A stretch of DNA of 64,000 nucleotides from Coprinopsis marcescibilis (GCA_004369085.1 ML210184.1:124001-188000), one strand, 5' to 3'. Counted from the first letter of the stretch, positions 26,304-39,400 are shown. Made by a program: numbers and translations. The notes: generated by a model not told the origin, from the sequence alone.

Positions 26304-27961
26304 TTACTCCTCGTCGTCAGATTGGGCAGCAGCAACCTTGGCGCAGTAATCGTCATAGTGCTTATTATCGGTCGCTTCAGCATCCTCGTATTCCTTACTC
26401 AGGTCACTCCATTGGCCGCTGATGTATTTCTCCGCGACAGATTTGACGTCATTGAAGACCTTGTCGTATTGCTGATTGAGGGCTTCGATATTTTCACTTA
26501 TGTCGCCGTTAGCCCAGACGATGGTCTTTCCGTTATCAATTGCCTTGGCTGAGGCTATGATCGCACTAGGACGCGCAAAGGTGCATGCAATCAGACTCGG
26601 CGCGAGCCAGAAAATCCCAAAACTTACTTTCGCAGCTTAGTGCGGGCTGCCACGTCTGTTTCATCTTGAAGCTTTCCGTCCTTATTGATGTGGTACCAGA
26701 TCCTTACAAGGGAAGACGCCCGGCTAAAGAAGGGGCGTCGAACTTTGGCGACGCGTTTCATCAGGGAGATGATTTGCGGGTCGATCAGTCCCATTACAGC
26801 CCCGCGTAGTATGTCCTCAAACGCTTTGTAGTGTTTGTCGAGTTCTTGTTCGCTGGGAGCATTTGAATCGACGGCCGCCTTCAATTGGGTCAGAAACCTG
26901 AAACCGCGCGACTTTAATTAGATAAGTTAAACGGAAGTAGGGACACTGCCGACGCACTCGTTGGCTGCTTTCCAAAGTTTTGCGGACTTGATGTGCTCGT
27001 GGGTTGTGGCACTGTTACTCTCAAACCCGTGGATCAGGAATGGAACGTAGACAAGCATGACACCAGAAACGACCATGCCCATGGCAGACTAGAAAGTCAA
27101 GAGACATAAGTGTCCGAACGTCACGGTATGGGAATGATTTGAGTCTTACTGAAGGGTAAATTGAAGCATCCAGATTCTTGGCTTTGGTGTGAACTTCTAA
27201 TACTACGCCTTTGACCTTGGTAACCAGTTCCTCAGACCTATTGGCAAGCTATCAGGCACACTGCTCGTGAATCGGGCAAACGCATACATACGCGGAAGTT
27301 TCATCCAGGATATCCTTATCATTCACAGCGCTGTCCTGAATGGCGATGTTGATAGAGGTCAGGGTTTCGACATCATCTTCCCTTTGAGCCTTTACGACGG
27401 CGGTCGTAAGATTCTGGCGCTGGTTCTGAAACACAAATTTCAGACGATGGTTATCGCTCGGATAATGAAGGTTGACAAACGTCATCCAAAAGTTTAGCGT
27501 CGCGGACGCAAGCTTCCAAATCCTGGGTCACTTTGGTGACATCGGTCCGATGCTCCTTCCAGGTATCGACGAATTTAATGCATTGCGGAATTTCGTCAGG
27601 GGTAGGAGTCTCTGGCAGATCGTGTCCGTTCAGGAGAAACTCCAAGAGGAAGCTGGAGGCAATTCATATATGAGACTAACGAATAATGGTCGCATAACGA
27701 TGGCACCACTCACGCTTCTAGCTTTGTTACGCCAGTAGTGTAGTTGTAGAAGGGCTCCCAGTCGATGGCTGTGCCTTGGGCGTCAACCTTCTGAATGAGC
27801 GTAACAATGGCATCGGAGACGGTGCGGGACTGGGTCACAATGGCTTGGGCCGCTTTCTTGTTTCGTTTGTATTTATCGGTGACCTCGTGTTCGATGTGGG
27901 TAAGGAGGCCCTTGATAAGGTCTGTGGCGGCATAGGACGGTCTGTCTCCATTCCTATCCAT
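26304..27961 (-). CDS. All-helical protein with one central hydrophobic segment, unknown
   Basis: Seven exons: 27961-27714, 27652-27481, 27425-27292, 27237-27150, 27088-26958, 26897-26628, 26565-26304; 434 aa in one frame. No signal peptide and no family I recognise with certainty. Residues 1-214 are charged, amphipathic helices (e.g. TDLIKGLLTHIEHEVTDKYK). A single hydrophobic stretch follows at about 215-236 (AMGMVVSGVMLVYVPFLI), then more long charged helices, a basic patch (KRVAKVRRPFF) and an acidic end (AAAQSDDEE). A soluble helical bundle with one central apolar hairpin recalls alpha-helical pore-forming proteins of the ClyA/XaxA kind, but the resemblance is structural guesswork; it could equally be a peripheral membrane protein. 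Confidence 0.7.
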
Positions 27962-30268
27962 GATGGAACTAGGTGAGAGGGAAGAAAGGGAGTAGCTAGA
28001 ACTGAGGGTTGTATGAAGTGGAAGCTGCGTGGGCAACTGGAGAAAGCGCCTATAACTGGGTTGGTTTTTATACCGTACCGTAAGTTCAAGCTCAGACACC
28101 AGATGGATCGCCAAGTGCCTTGACTGACATGCCTACACGCCTGCTAGCGAACACGCGATAGCCATAATGCGAGCAATTCGACGGTCGGCGTGCGAGTGAG
28201 ATCGATATAATTCTTAGATGGGAGCGATAAAATTCGCCTCGTGAGTGTGCTGTGGTAAAACTACCAGAATAGTTGTGTTGGGTGTCAAATTTATGAGCGC
28301 TTGGAGCTGAACAAAGATCGGCAATCAATCTTTGAGTGAGGCCATGCCGCAACAGCATGCTGAGGTTGGTATCTAAAGGGTACGAATCAGTAAGTGAATT
28401 TCACTTCCTGAGAGTGGTCAAGGCCAGGAAAAGCAAATAAACATACTCGAGCGCTTGTTTTGGCGGAGATTGTGTGATTCCTAGCTGGAAATGAACCTCA
28501 TGCACCCGGGGATTGCCGTCCATATCACAGGCGCTATTGTAAGCGCTGCGATAGAAGCGCTCAGTAGACTCCGCCTGACCTCATAATCGGAGTCAATCCT
28601 TGTCTGAGGCTCGTCAACACCTGTCCCCATCACACGCGGTACCAACGGGTGCTCGAACGAACGGCAATGTTGAATGACCAGGCTGTCGCTTGCGCGCTTA
28701 TGGAAGACGGGGTTTCGGGGATTCTCCTTTGAAAGCCAGCCTCCAGGCGGTGGAAATCGTGCCGGACGGTGACTGTGAAGGTTACAGGGAAGAGTCACCT
28801 GGACCAAGGGAGCAGTTAAACGTACGTTACGGCCTACACGAGGTTCCATGGTGCATGTCTGGGGCTAAGAAAAGAGAGATAAGGCAAGCTCCGTGGCCTC
28901 AAGCTATTGGTTACCAATACCTCATAGGCCCTTGTGTATTGCATGCCAGCCTGTAAACGGTCTATTATTAGAATAAATTGAAATTCTGTCAGACCGTGGA
29001 CATACATACCGAAGGGGTGGGCCGGTGTTTGCCAGAGTGTGTCATGGTTCCTCGATCTTCTTTGAATGCGAACACTTTCCAAATCCGAATTCCAGCTTGT
29101 CAAAAAGTTCTCGTAAGTTCTTTCTTTGATGAGCTCGTGCCCCACACGAAACTAGCTCGGAACTTGCGCGTCCGCAGGAGTTTCCACACCCGATATTGCA
29201 CCAAGGATCAAGTGGAAGACCTAGTAGGGTCCAACAGTTCTGGGAAAACTCGGGAAGACACTAATGGAAGCGTTAGATGCGCGTTGGCGCGGCTGTTCGC
29301 GTCATGTCGGACGTTTGCATGCAGGATTGATCGCACTTACATCAACTTTGATTATTACCGGAAGATGCGGAAGATTGATGGTACAGCTCACCGCTTTTCC
29401 GTTGGGGTCCTAGGCTGACTGGCCTTTACGGCTATGTATACGACAGAGGCACATTCAACATCTGGGACAGTTTCAGCAGAGAGCTCCCGAGTCGGCCTCG
29501 ATGTCCGAGCGCTCTTTTGACTCCTTTCGAGAGGCACAATCCACGATTTCCAAAGAAACGATTGGAGCGCCTTGTCGGTTGTTTCGTTTGTATGCATTGC
29601 GGTGATTCTTTGTGACATAATACTTGGAAAGTGTTACATATGTTGGCGCGGAGTTGAGAGCGCTGACAGCCGTTGTTTCGAAGAGATCATCTAATTTGAC
29701 CGGTTGCGAGGGGTTACTGGATTGGAGGGGACTGTCTGTATGACAAAATTTCGCTTGATCGACAGCTCAGGTTCTGCGTTTGAAAAAGTGCAAGTACAAT
29801 GAAAGAGACATGATGGGAAGATGGCGCCAGAAAACACCCACGTTCGATGAGTTTGAGGCGCATCGGAGGGTTTCAGCATTGGGCAAACTATTATAGTAGA
29901 TGTTGGTTGACCGCTGTGTTTGAGTGGAAATCATTGTTTTGACACTTTGCGGTGTAGATGCTGCGGTGCGAAGCTCGCGTGGCCGCATCGGTGAAGAACG
30001 TGGCGAAGCTGCGCAAAAATCGGGAGGAATGCAAAGAGAAACACGTCTCAGTGGCTCTCAGAGGTCCTGTCGGCTAAAGTACATGCGAGGAAGCGCCGCA
30101 CCGTCATTACCACAGACGTGTCCGAATTTGATGTTGATTGTAATCGATATCTGCTTTATCACGAGGGGCTTGTATTCGAGGATTCGTCAGACTGCACACA
30201 TGCACCTATAAGAAAATGCAAGTACCCTCAAATCTTCTCCTGACCGACCGCCCGGTAACAATGTGGCC
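27962..30268. other. 2.3-kb stretch with no convincing gene
   Basis: Between the helical-protein start and the Tsr4 stop. It contains minus-strand ATG-started open frames of 76 aa (29388-29618), 73 aa (29767-29988) and 122 aa (28481-28849); the last ends with a hydrophobic stretch (SIAALTIAPVIW). Several GT..AG pairs could join them, for example a donor at 29398 and candidate acceptors near 29170 and 28935, but I recognise no product. It may hold a fast-evolving spliced gene, a noncoding RNA or decayed sequence. Confidence 0.35.
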
Positions 30269-31773
30269 TCAGGTGTCCCACTGGATGAAAACCTTCTCTT
30301 CTCTCCAGCAGCCTTTGGCTTCCTTTTGACCGTCCTCAAGGCAGCAATCATTAGCACATGAAAATATCATGCACGTCCCCCACTCCATACCCCTTCTTTC
30401 GTCTTGATCGCCCTTTTTGAGTGCCTGTTCGACGAGTTTGTGGCGCTCGTCGTCAGATAGTTTTTGATTTGCACCCTCCTTGGGCCGGAGAACATTTATC
30501 AGATTGGGTGTTAGTTGGCATTCGAAAAGCCGCTTGGATTTGCAGATGGGGCAAGCAGGGACGGAGTCTGGGTTGAAAGCCCTCTTCTGCTCCGGCCCAA
30601 CCGTAAATGCAGATTTCGTTATCGTAACCGTCGGCGAATCTGGAAGAGGGAATAAAGTTTTGAAGGCGGCATCCGAAGAGGAGAAGGGTAGTGGTGTCCC
30701 TTTGAGTTCGTATCGAACACACTGTTCGGGTTCTACCTCTAGACGTTTCGAAAACCGTTCAAAGGCTTGATCGACGTTCAAGGAGTTTTCGTAAGCTTCT
30801 GAGAGCCATGAGTTGTCCTTGCCGGCAGGGTCGACGACTTCAGCGGTAGCTGGGACCTTGGGCTTGGCTGGCGCGGTAATAAATTCTGAAACTGTGGAGA
30901 GGTAAACCGGAGGATATGAAGGAGCGGATTTCCACGCAGATTCGGAAACGAGGACGGATGCCATAGCGGTCAAGAGGGACTTTTCAGACTCGGTATCTGA
31001 ATCGTCATCAGACTCCAGAGCTCCATCGAGTTTAGAATTTTCGTTATCGTCAGCCGCTTTAAGAGTTGCATTTGGTTCTGTGGCTTGACCAAAGATTTGG
31101 GACCCAAGACCAAATGGGTTTGGCGCCGAAGAAGTGATTCCCTTTTAACAAGCAAAGAAAGGAGACATTAGACCCTGGTGATGGATTTATAACGGATCCC
31201 ACACGTACTGAAAAAGGATTAATTTTTGGTTTAACATCTCGTTGGGCCTTTTCTGGAATTTTCGATTTCGCCTGATCTCGTTTCCTCTGGAGTTTGGCTG
31301 CGTACTGTTCGTTGTAACGCAACCCCCTCCACGCTCGAACACTAAAAAATTTAATTATCTGTGTCTATGTTGATGCACAGGGTGCGCTCCAACTTACGTT
31401 CCATCTTTGCCTTGACACCCGACTCTTGGACAACCCCAAAAGTACAGGGCACGATCCATGGGGCTGTCCTCAAAAGGACACCACATTTGGACAAGCAATT
31501 CCATAGGATGGTTACAGGCCTTGCACAGGGAAGATTCGAAGGGTGGCTCTGAAACGGACAAAAAAGCCTTCAAACAGGTGAATGAGCAAATGAATGTATT
31601 AAGCACTGGTACATGGATCGTACAGGATGTCCTCCGATACGAGAAACAGCCACATCATTGAGATCAGAGTTGATATGAATAGGCCCGTCTGGGACTCCCA
31701 GTAGTACGCTAGTCTCTACTTCGGCCAAATCCTCCTCGTCAGAATCCGACCAATCGTCTTCGTGGTGAGGCAT
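30269..31773 (-). CDS. Tsr4/PDCD2-like ribosome biogenesis factor
   Basis: Homolog of yeast Tsr4 and animal PDCD2, a dedicated chaperone for ribosomal protein uS5 (Rps2) acting in 40S assembly. Four exons: 31773-31624, 31567-31398, 31341-31209, 31141-30269; 441 aa. N-terminal half: GPIHINSDLNDVAVSRIGGHP joined to AFLSV, then zinc-binding pairs CKAC and the ALYFWGCPRVGC motif. C-terminal PDCD2_C domain: RYELKGTPLPF, ACPICKSKRLFECQLTPNL, and the end GTCMIFSCANDCC...FIQWDT. The middle (residues 155-260) is a low-complexity acidic linker as in fungal homologs. Identification is firm. Confidence 0.93.
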
Positions 31774-32304
31774 TGTTGTAAGGGAAACTAGGAAGAAGAG
31801 ACAAAGACAAAGGATTAGTTTCGGCGCCGAAATCAAGAAAGATCCGTGTCAAAAGAAGAGATTTATTCAGAAAGGCATGAATGGTTATTTAGGTTGTATC
31901 GTCAAAGCTGAGAACGCAGAGAAACTCTGGCCCCAATGCTCAGACTCGTCATCTAAAGGGTTCATCTTGAAATGAAGAGAGGATTATATGCTTACCTGGA
32001 TGCTAGTCGTGGTGGACGATGAAGAGAAAGATTTTGCGATTGAAAAAATATGAGCTAGGAGACAAGGACAAACAGACGCAAGCAAAAGGCCGTTTTTGGT
32101 AAGGAATTTGGCGTGAGAAGGATGTACTGAAAAGGGGCGGATCTCTAATCTGTCAGTCGCGATCTGTAGTAATAGTTAGTAGAGTGGTTATATACAGTGA
32201 CGGTGCCCCGGTAGGCCCGAGTCTATTAAAGACCATTCCCCCCGTCTGTCCTCATCGTCTCTCGTCCAATATCCCTGCCCGTCCTCATCGTTTCGCCCTT
32301 GCTC
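31774..32304. promoter_or_regulatory. Divergent intergenic region, Tsr4 / Zn2Cys6 gene
   Basis: 531 bp between divergent starts. Pyrimidine-rich just before 32305 (CCGTCTGTCCTCATCG repeats itself with one near copy at 32278-32290). No gene seen. Confidence 0.4.
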
Positions 32305-35300
32305 ATGCCTGAGCCATTTCAACAGGATCCCCTCCTCCCACAGCCATCCTCTACCTTGGTCAGTCGTCACAAGCGTCGAGGAGTCGCTCTTTCGTGTGCA
32401 GAATGTCGGAGGTACGTCAGTATCAACTCTATCCCTTTTTGCGAAAATTGAAACCGTGTTCAACCCAGGCTGAAGCTCAAGTACTTTTCTTTTTCACTCC
32501 GAATTCCGCAGCACACTGACACCACACCAACAGATGTAGTCGCCAGTTTCCCTGCAGGTGAGGACACATCGTGTCGCTGGTGACCCAAATAACGATAATT
32601 TTCCAGTAATTGCGTAAAGAAAGGCTGCTCGGCCATTTGTCCCGATGGTGTGTGTTCATCCTCGGTTTGGTCTAGATTTTCCTGCTTATGCTCTCGCTAG
32701 GTTCTCTGACCACCGGCAAGGGCAATCGGTAGTCCTGTTCTATCAGCTATTGCCAATATCGACTCACCTACCATGCCCTCTAGCTTCGTTCTTGCCAACA
32801 CTGAAACCCTCCACGAGAAGATTAACATCCTTGCCAACCGTGTCCGGCACCTGGAGGATGCCCTTTCACAGTCCCACTCATTAAACTCCAACGAAACTCA
32901 TCCTCTCTTGGTGGAGGAGCTACTACAGATCAAACGTCCCCTGGAGCGAGAAAAGAATGAGGGAGTGATCAAGGAGGAAAAGCCTGAGGGAGGGGAATCG
33001 ATAGATGCATTGGGTTCATTGTAGGTTCATTTTACCCTCTTGTCAACACGCCCTGACTCATCTGCCGCAGGTCTATATCTCAAAGTGGACGTTCCAGTTT
33101 CTTTGGAACCGCGGCAAACTCTTGGGTATGTGTCTCGTTGTATGCACATGGCCGTAACCTTACCTCTGAGCCTTGTGACGCTAGTATCTTTTAAAGGTAC
33201 GTTGCCAACACGTTCTTCCATATATCAACGAACCTTTTTCTCAATTTGGGAATAGAATGAAGAAGGTTCTGACGAGGAAGAAGCCTCGCAGTTCACCCCG
33301 CATATGCCACAGGACCTTCCTTGGTTGAGCCACGGCTTCCCCTTTACATCCGCCGTAAGCAAGACTTCGGAAAGTGTCAGAGAATCAATTAGCGTTCATA
33401 TTCCTGCACTCTCGACGGCGAAACGCATCGCCGACCTCTATTTCCGCCATGCAGCGTGGATGTGTGTGTTTTTCGTTTGTCAATCCCTTGGAAAAGTAAA
33501 CTGAGGACACATACAGGTACACACCCATATCGGAAAAGGAATTCTACCAACAAACACTGCAGGAGGTGTACACGCCAGATGAAGGGTTGCAAGAGTCTGT
33601 TCCATCGCACAGTTTGGCTGTGTTTTTCATGGTCCTCGCCATTGGCACGCTGCTCGATCTTGATCTCCCCTCGCACTCATCCGAGGCAATGCAGTTCTAC
33701 CAGATAGGACGCTCGGCCATGGCTCTGGATTCAATTCTTGAAGAACAGTCCATCGCCGCAATCCAAGCACTGGTACGAGTTTTGGCCGTTTCGAGATCCA
33801 TCATCGCACCTGACCCCCACTGATTCCAGCTTCTAATGTGTCATTTCATGTTCCTATCTGATATGGCTGGACCGCGATGGGTACTCATGGGCATTGTGGT
33901 CAAGGTGGCGCAAAGTGTCAGTACATCATCTATATCCGCGTCTTTTTTTCAGATCTAATTGAAGAAACGTTTTCACAGATCGGCCTTCGTGAGTCGTGAT
34001 CCACGATCCCGTTCCCCACATCGCTAATTTTTCTATCAAGATCGTGACAGTGGCAAATGGAAGCTCGAGCCTGAAGAAACGCAGAAACGACGTGAGCTCT
34101 TCTATGAGATCCTTACATACGACTCGTGGCAAGTGAGTAACCCGCCTCTTGCGATATATCTCGTCCTGTTCCTTATCATCTGGTGCCAACAGAGCCTTAC
34201 ATTTGGACGACCGCCATCATTATCTACGATCCACATCGACTGCAAACTGCCGAATGAAACAGTCACTACGTCTACGGGCGATGTCGAAATGACTTGTGTG
34301 TACGCTTCCCTTGACAGTTCCGGTTCTCTTCTGACCTGATGGGTTTTGTACAGTCGCTGCCTGGAAACATTCGTTTTCCGCTCAATGCCTCAGTGTCGTA
34401 CATGACCAAGCATTTGGAACTCGCGCACCCAGTTATGGGACTATCCAAGAGCTGGATAAAAAGGTGCGAAACTGGTATGTTCCGCCAAGCCTCGTAGTGC
34501 CAGGCTTCGGAAACTCGAAGATCGGTGCCGAAGTGGAACAACCTTCGATTGAGATGACGCTCCAGAGGTATACTGCCTTTGCCATAAAAGAAATGAGTAC
34601 GTGTTCTTTCCGCGCTGACTACTACACCCGTCTGATCCGAATTTTGTGCCAGCCCTCTTCTACATGCATCGGGGCTTTTTTGCCCAGGCGCTAGAGGATA
34701 GTCCAAGTGATCCCATGGGCAGCAAGTACTCCCAATCTGTGCTAGCAGCTTACAGAAGCGCGATGACTTTTGTTGCGTTAATTGAAAGTCTGTTTAAGCA
34801 ACATCCACAGATAACGGAGCGCATGTGGTTCTTATTTACACATGTCTTTTCTTGTGCGGTGAGTGTTCTCGTTTTGGGAGTCGAATCTGAGATGCTGAGA
34901 ATTCCCTTTTAGATAGTATTGGGTTCCATTGCTGTCAAGTCGAGAATGCAACTGGCCCCCTCGGCGCTGTCATATCTTGACCTGGCGCACCACCTCTTCT
35001 CTCAGGTTACGGATACAGCGCGAACGGGAAAGATCTTGGTAAGTACTAATACAGCTCCACCGCATTAGGGCTTACGCTAACACTCTTGGGTCACGTCCAG
35101 CCGATACTCCAGAAACTCAAGGAACGTGCCCACTCCGCGTTGGCGACTTCACCAACAAACTCTGCCACAACATTGCCAACCGATGCTGCATCCCGGCACG
35201 CGTTTTTCAATCCTCCCATCAAAACCGAAGAGACGGAGATGACAATGGAGCTCTCTGCTCTGGGAGGGATGACGAGGCTCGTTGCTCGGCGTACGACGCC

Positions 35301-35805
35301 TTCATCTCCGTCGATGTCCGCATCTGGACCTTCTTCGCCTTCTCAACAATCCTCTTCGCCTCCCATTTCGACCTCAAGTGTCCTTAGCTCGCAATATACC
35401 CCGATCCCAGACACGTCTGGCTCATCATGGCAAAATTATACCCACATTCAAAATCTCAACGTTAACATCAACGTTGGCGATTACGCCTCATACCCGAACA
35501 TCTCGCCGCAAGCCCAAACGCCGATGGGGTATGGATACCCTCAGCAATCTTCACAACAACAGCAGCACCAACATCAACAACATCAACAACATCAACAACA
35601 ACATTCCCAAGCTTTGCAGCAGAACCATGTTCATTCGCCTCAGCACCAGCAACCGCCACAGCAGACGATGCCAGTAGACGGGATGACGGAGTATTACCCG
35701 TCGTACAATGGATACCCTATGCATTCCATGATGAACCAAGGGGAGTGTCCTCCGATGAATGACATGGACTACCCTTGGCACAATCTGGTAGCACAGTATA
35801 AATAG
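32305..35805 (+). CDS. Zn2Cys6 (Gal4-type) transcription factor with Gln/His-rich tail
   Basis: Fungal binuclear-cluster regulator. Eighteen exons: 32305-32411, 32469-32480, 32534-32557, 32607-32647, 32701-32728, 32784-33020, 33071-33125, 33185-33196, 33256-33461, 33517-33772, 33830-33916, 33979-33988, 34041-34132, 34193-34295, 34354-34596, 34653-34858, 34913-35038, 35101-35805; 849 aa. The six zinc cysteines come from four exons: CAECRRLKLKC, then CSNCVKKGCSAIC. A coiled-coil dimerisation helix follows (TLHEKINILANRVRHLEDAL). The middle-homology region (fungal_trans) spans about residues 240-560, with FSAQCLSVVHDQAFGTR. The C-terminal 235 aa is Ser/Pro-rich and ends in a Gln/His tract (35541-35665), a likely activation region. 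Target genes unknown. Confidence 0.88.
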
Positions 35806-36444
35806 ACGTTCCCAGTTTCCACTCCTATGGGCGCGGTCATTCGTTTTGTATTGATATAGTGTTTTGATCACGACATGCTTCTTTCCAGACGCACTTGTCT
35901 TTTTAAAGCTACCTGCCTTTTCTTCTTCTTTTCTGATTGTTGTTTTCTGTTTCGGATTGTCCCTCGTTTCAAGTTTCAGGATTGCTATCATTTGCCATCA
36001 TGTTTTGTGCTTACCATCATCTATACTCCGTCGGCTCTATTGCTATTTGTTTGACTAGCCTTACACTTATGGCTCCTACCCACTACTATTCTCGCGTTTC
36101 TTGCTATTTGTTCTGTTTGTATGTAAGAAAACTTGTAGTGTATTATTAATCACTCGACTAGTAAATAGTTATCTTGGAATTTGTATTAATTAGGCTTGAA
36201 ATCGCACATTAGACTCTCCATTCTAACTTCTCGCGCACTTGCCCTGAATGCTGGTGACCGACATGGCCATCCGGGAGGTGACCCAGATCCGAACATCAGC
36301 GGGGTGGCTGTGAGTAGAGTTGGTTTTGTTTGGATCCAAAGTCGTCGGATCGGTGACAGCCCTGGACTTTGGCAGTGAGAAGCGGTCGCGCCTGAATCAC
36401 TGTCTCTATCACGTCTTTCGTTTGTCTTTTCTCCCTTCCTTATT
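35806..36444. other. Intergenic region, Zn2Cys6 gene to zinc transporter
   Basis: 639 bp, AT-rich near 36120-36190, holding a 3' UTR and the transporter promoter. No coding frame supported. Confidence 0.45.
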
Positions 36445-39400
36445 ATGCCTATTCCAGATGCGCATACACGTAGTAAGATCACTCTGAACCCCACGAAAAT
36501 TCTGTCCCCGTCGTCGTAAGTCCACGATTCTCGTCCTTGAACGCTGTGATGGCGTTGCATATGGGATTGACGCGACACGTTTGCAACGTATAGGATTCCG
36601 AACAAGACGCTCCCCCGTGTGCTTTTGGCCAATGTGTTGTTTGTGATAGCGATCCAGGCGACGAAGGAGTGGTTGTTGGCTTTTGATGTTGGAGCGTTTT
36701 GGGTGCTCATGAGGGTTTTGGCGTGCGGGGGGTTTGGGGTTTTGGTGTGGGAGGGTGTGACTGGGCAGGTTCGCAGACGCAAGTCGGTCGAGGTAAGTCT
36801 TTCGACGGGATGAGCTGGGTTGGAATGCGAGTGCTGATTGGTGTCGTGCGATGGGTGTGCTACTTAGTGGACGGCGTTGGCTATGGCTTCGTTGTTGGTG
36901 TTCATACAGTTCGCGAGCCTGTTTACGGCGTTGAGTCGGTTGCCATCGACGAGGTATGTGGGTTGCGATGGTGTGTTGGGCGTCTTGGGCTGAATTATGG
37001 GATATAGGGTCGTGCTATTTGCGCACTTCTCGACGTACTTTGTTACGACGCTTGTCAACTTTTCTTCGGCAAGTTGGCTGTCTTGCGGGTTGATGGAACG
37101 TTTGACTTATTGGCAGTTGTGATAGGCAAAGAAGGTGCTTGCGATTTTTGCGGCGTTTGCTCTTGGAGTGCTTTCGGATGCTAGCTTTTCAAGTCATAAA
37201 CTGGCTAGATTTGTGCCGGGATATGGAGCGTTGGCCTTGCATGGGTTGGTGTCGATGGCGCTGGACCACACTATGGGGGTTGTCTCTCCTTCTCTTGGGC
37301 CGACATTTGCGACGGCCGCTGCGACGTTTGGAGCCAGCATCTTCTGTCTGCCATTCTACTTGTTTAGACGTGCTCTGTTGCACTCGCCGCCGACCCCCTC
37401 ACTGCCAATATTCTCTCTGGTCGCAATACCATTTATTGCGTATTCACTGCTTTTTATGACGCCCCTGACGAAACATTCGTTGAATAACCTGTCACTGGCG
37501 CCACAATTCTTTAAAGCATCGTTCCCGGCATTAGGCGCTATGTCTGCCGTGCTCGGGCCTCTGGCATTCTCTCAGTTCCCTACCCGTTCTGATATACCTA
37601 TTGCCTTCCTACTCTACTTTGGTAGGTGGTTCTCCCCATTTGGTGTGTGGAGCGAACTAAAGTGGCATGTGTAGGGATGTACCCGCAGACAATAAATGCC
37701 GTGCCCCTCACACCTCGAACGCCGGCATCCCGACTGGCCAAATCATATCTCAAATCCATTCTTTCAAACCCAGAATCTAGAAAAATATTCTACTTCCTCA
37801 TGCTCAATCTATGTTACATGCTTGTTCAGATGCTTTATGGCGTTTGGACGAACAGCCTTGGATTAATATCAGACGGTATGGATCTAACTTAAGTTTCGAG
37901 GGTAGAAGCAACCGATTAACACATTAGACTCTGCTTCGTCATAGCCATCCACATGGCCTTTGATTGTATGGCCATTGGTGTCGGACTGCTCGCGTCTGTC
38001 ATGGCGACTTGGGAACCGAATGAAACGTTCACTTATGGGTGTGTTTAACTTGATGTGGCGGTTTAAATGAAGTGACTAAAAATTGTTGCAGGTACGGCCG
38101 TATCGAGACCTTATCTGGGTTTGCCAACGGCATCTTCCTCGTCTTGATCTCGATATTTATTGTATTCGAGGCCATACAGAGAATGTGAGCCCCTAGAACG
38201 CTCCTGTGACGTACCTTCCGCCCGGCTAACTCCCGCGCAGCCTGGATCCACCCGAAATGAACACAAACCAGCTGCTCCTAGTTAGCTCTGTGGGGTTAGC
38301 GGTTAACCTGTTTGGGATGTTCGCTATGGGTGGCCATCATCATCACGTTCGTGTCATCTTATACTTTTGAATTGCTACTCCAGGTATACTAATAGATTGG
38401 ATGTGTTCCTTTAGGGACATTCACATTCACATGGACCCTCGCATTCACATTCCGTAGTCCCGACCCATTCGGCACCAGACCACTCTGGCCACTCCCATTC
38501 TGATCACGACCACTCGCACTCTCCACAACCTGTGCAGAAGGAACATTCACATTCGGGAAACCACGGTGGACATTCGCATTCCCAGTCTCATTCAGAAGAT
38601 CATCACGGGCACTCACATTCCGATTCAAGAGACCATGATGATCATTCACATTCCCATTCTTCTCCCCCTTTGCATCAAGGCCATTCTCATTCACATTCAG
38701 AAGAAAGTGAGAAAGGCCATCACGGTCATTCGCATCCAGAAAATTGTGACGACACTTTGCATCATTCACATGAATGTGAAGATGATCACGGTCATTCGCA
38801 TTCGCATCCCCCGAAACACTCTCATTCTCATTCTGAGCACCATCCGGAGGAGGAAAAGGATCATCATTCACACTCTCACTCTCACTCGCACTCGCACTCC
38901 CCTCCTCCTGAATCTCCCGTGCCCGGGGCTATTGGACACTCCCGATCTTTATCGAATGGCAGCGTCTCGGGAGCTACTATACACTCGAGGCGGCACTCGC
39001 GCGGTGCATCCCTGACCATGAAAACCTCACCCATTCATCACGCCTCGACTGCGTCTGTGTCGTTGCCTGTTGACAAGACCCCTACGACGCCCAGCTATAC
39101 ATTTGGCCACGACGACCATAATGAAAAGCATCATCACGACCATGTCCCGAATGTTCATCATAATCACAGTGGACATTCACATGCGGGGCACAGTCACAAT
39201 ATGCGCGGAGTATTTTTGCATGTGATGGCGGTGAGTTTTGACCTACATTTTGGCGTTGCTTTCATCTATCTGTGATTGCCTCCGTCCCTTTCGATTCAAA
39301 TCGGCCTTTGTACGGTATATTAAGGTTTTCTGACGGGACTTTCCTGATTCCGTTGCTCTCATACTCATAAAAGTGACTACGGAACGCACGCTGACTATTG

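Noticed and set aside
28978..29418. 146-codon plus-strand frame
   Set aside because: Begins at TTG with the first ATG well inside, lacks recognisable domains, and its codon content does not look coding.
38389..38871. Asn/Asp-rich minus-strand frame
   Set aside because: Antisense of the His-rich loop of the zinc transporter.
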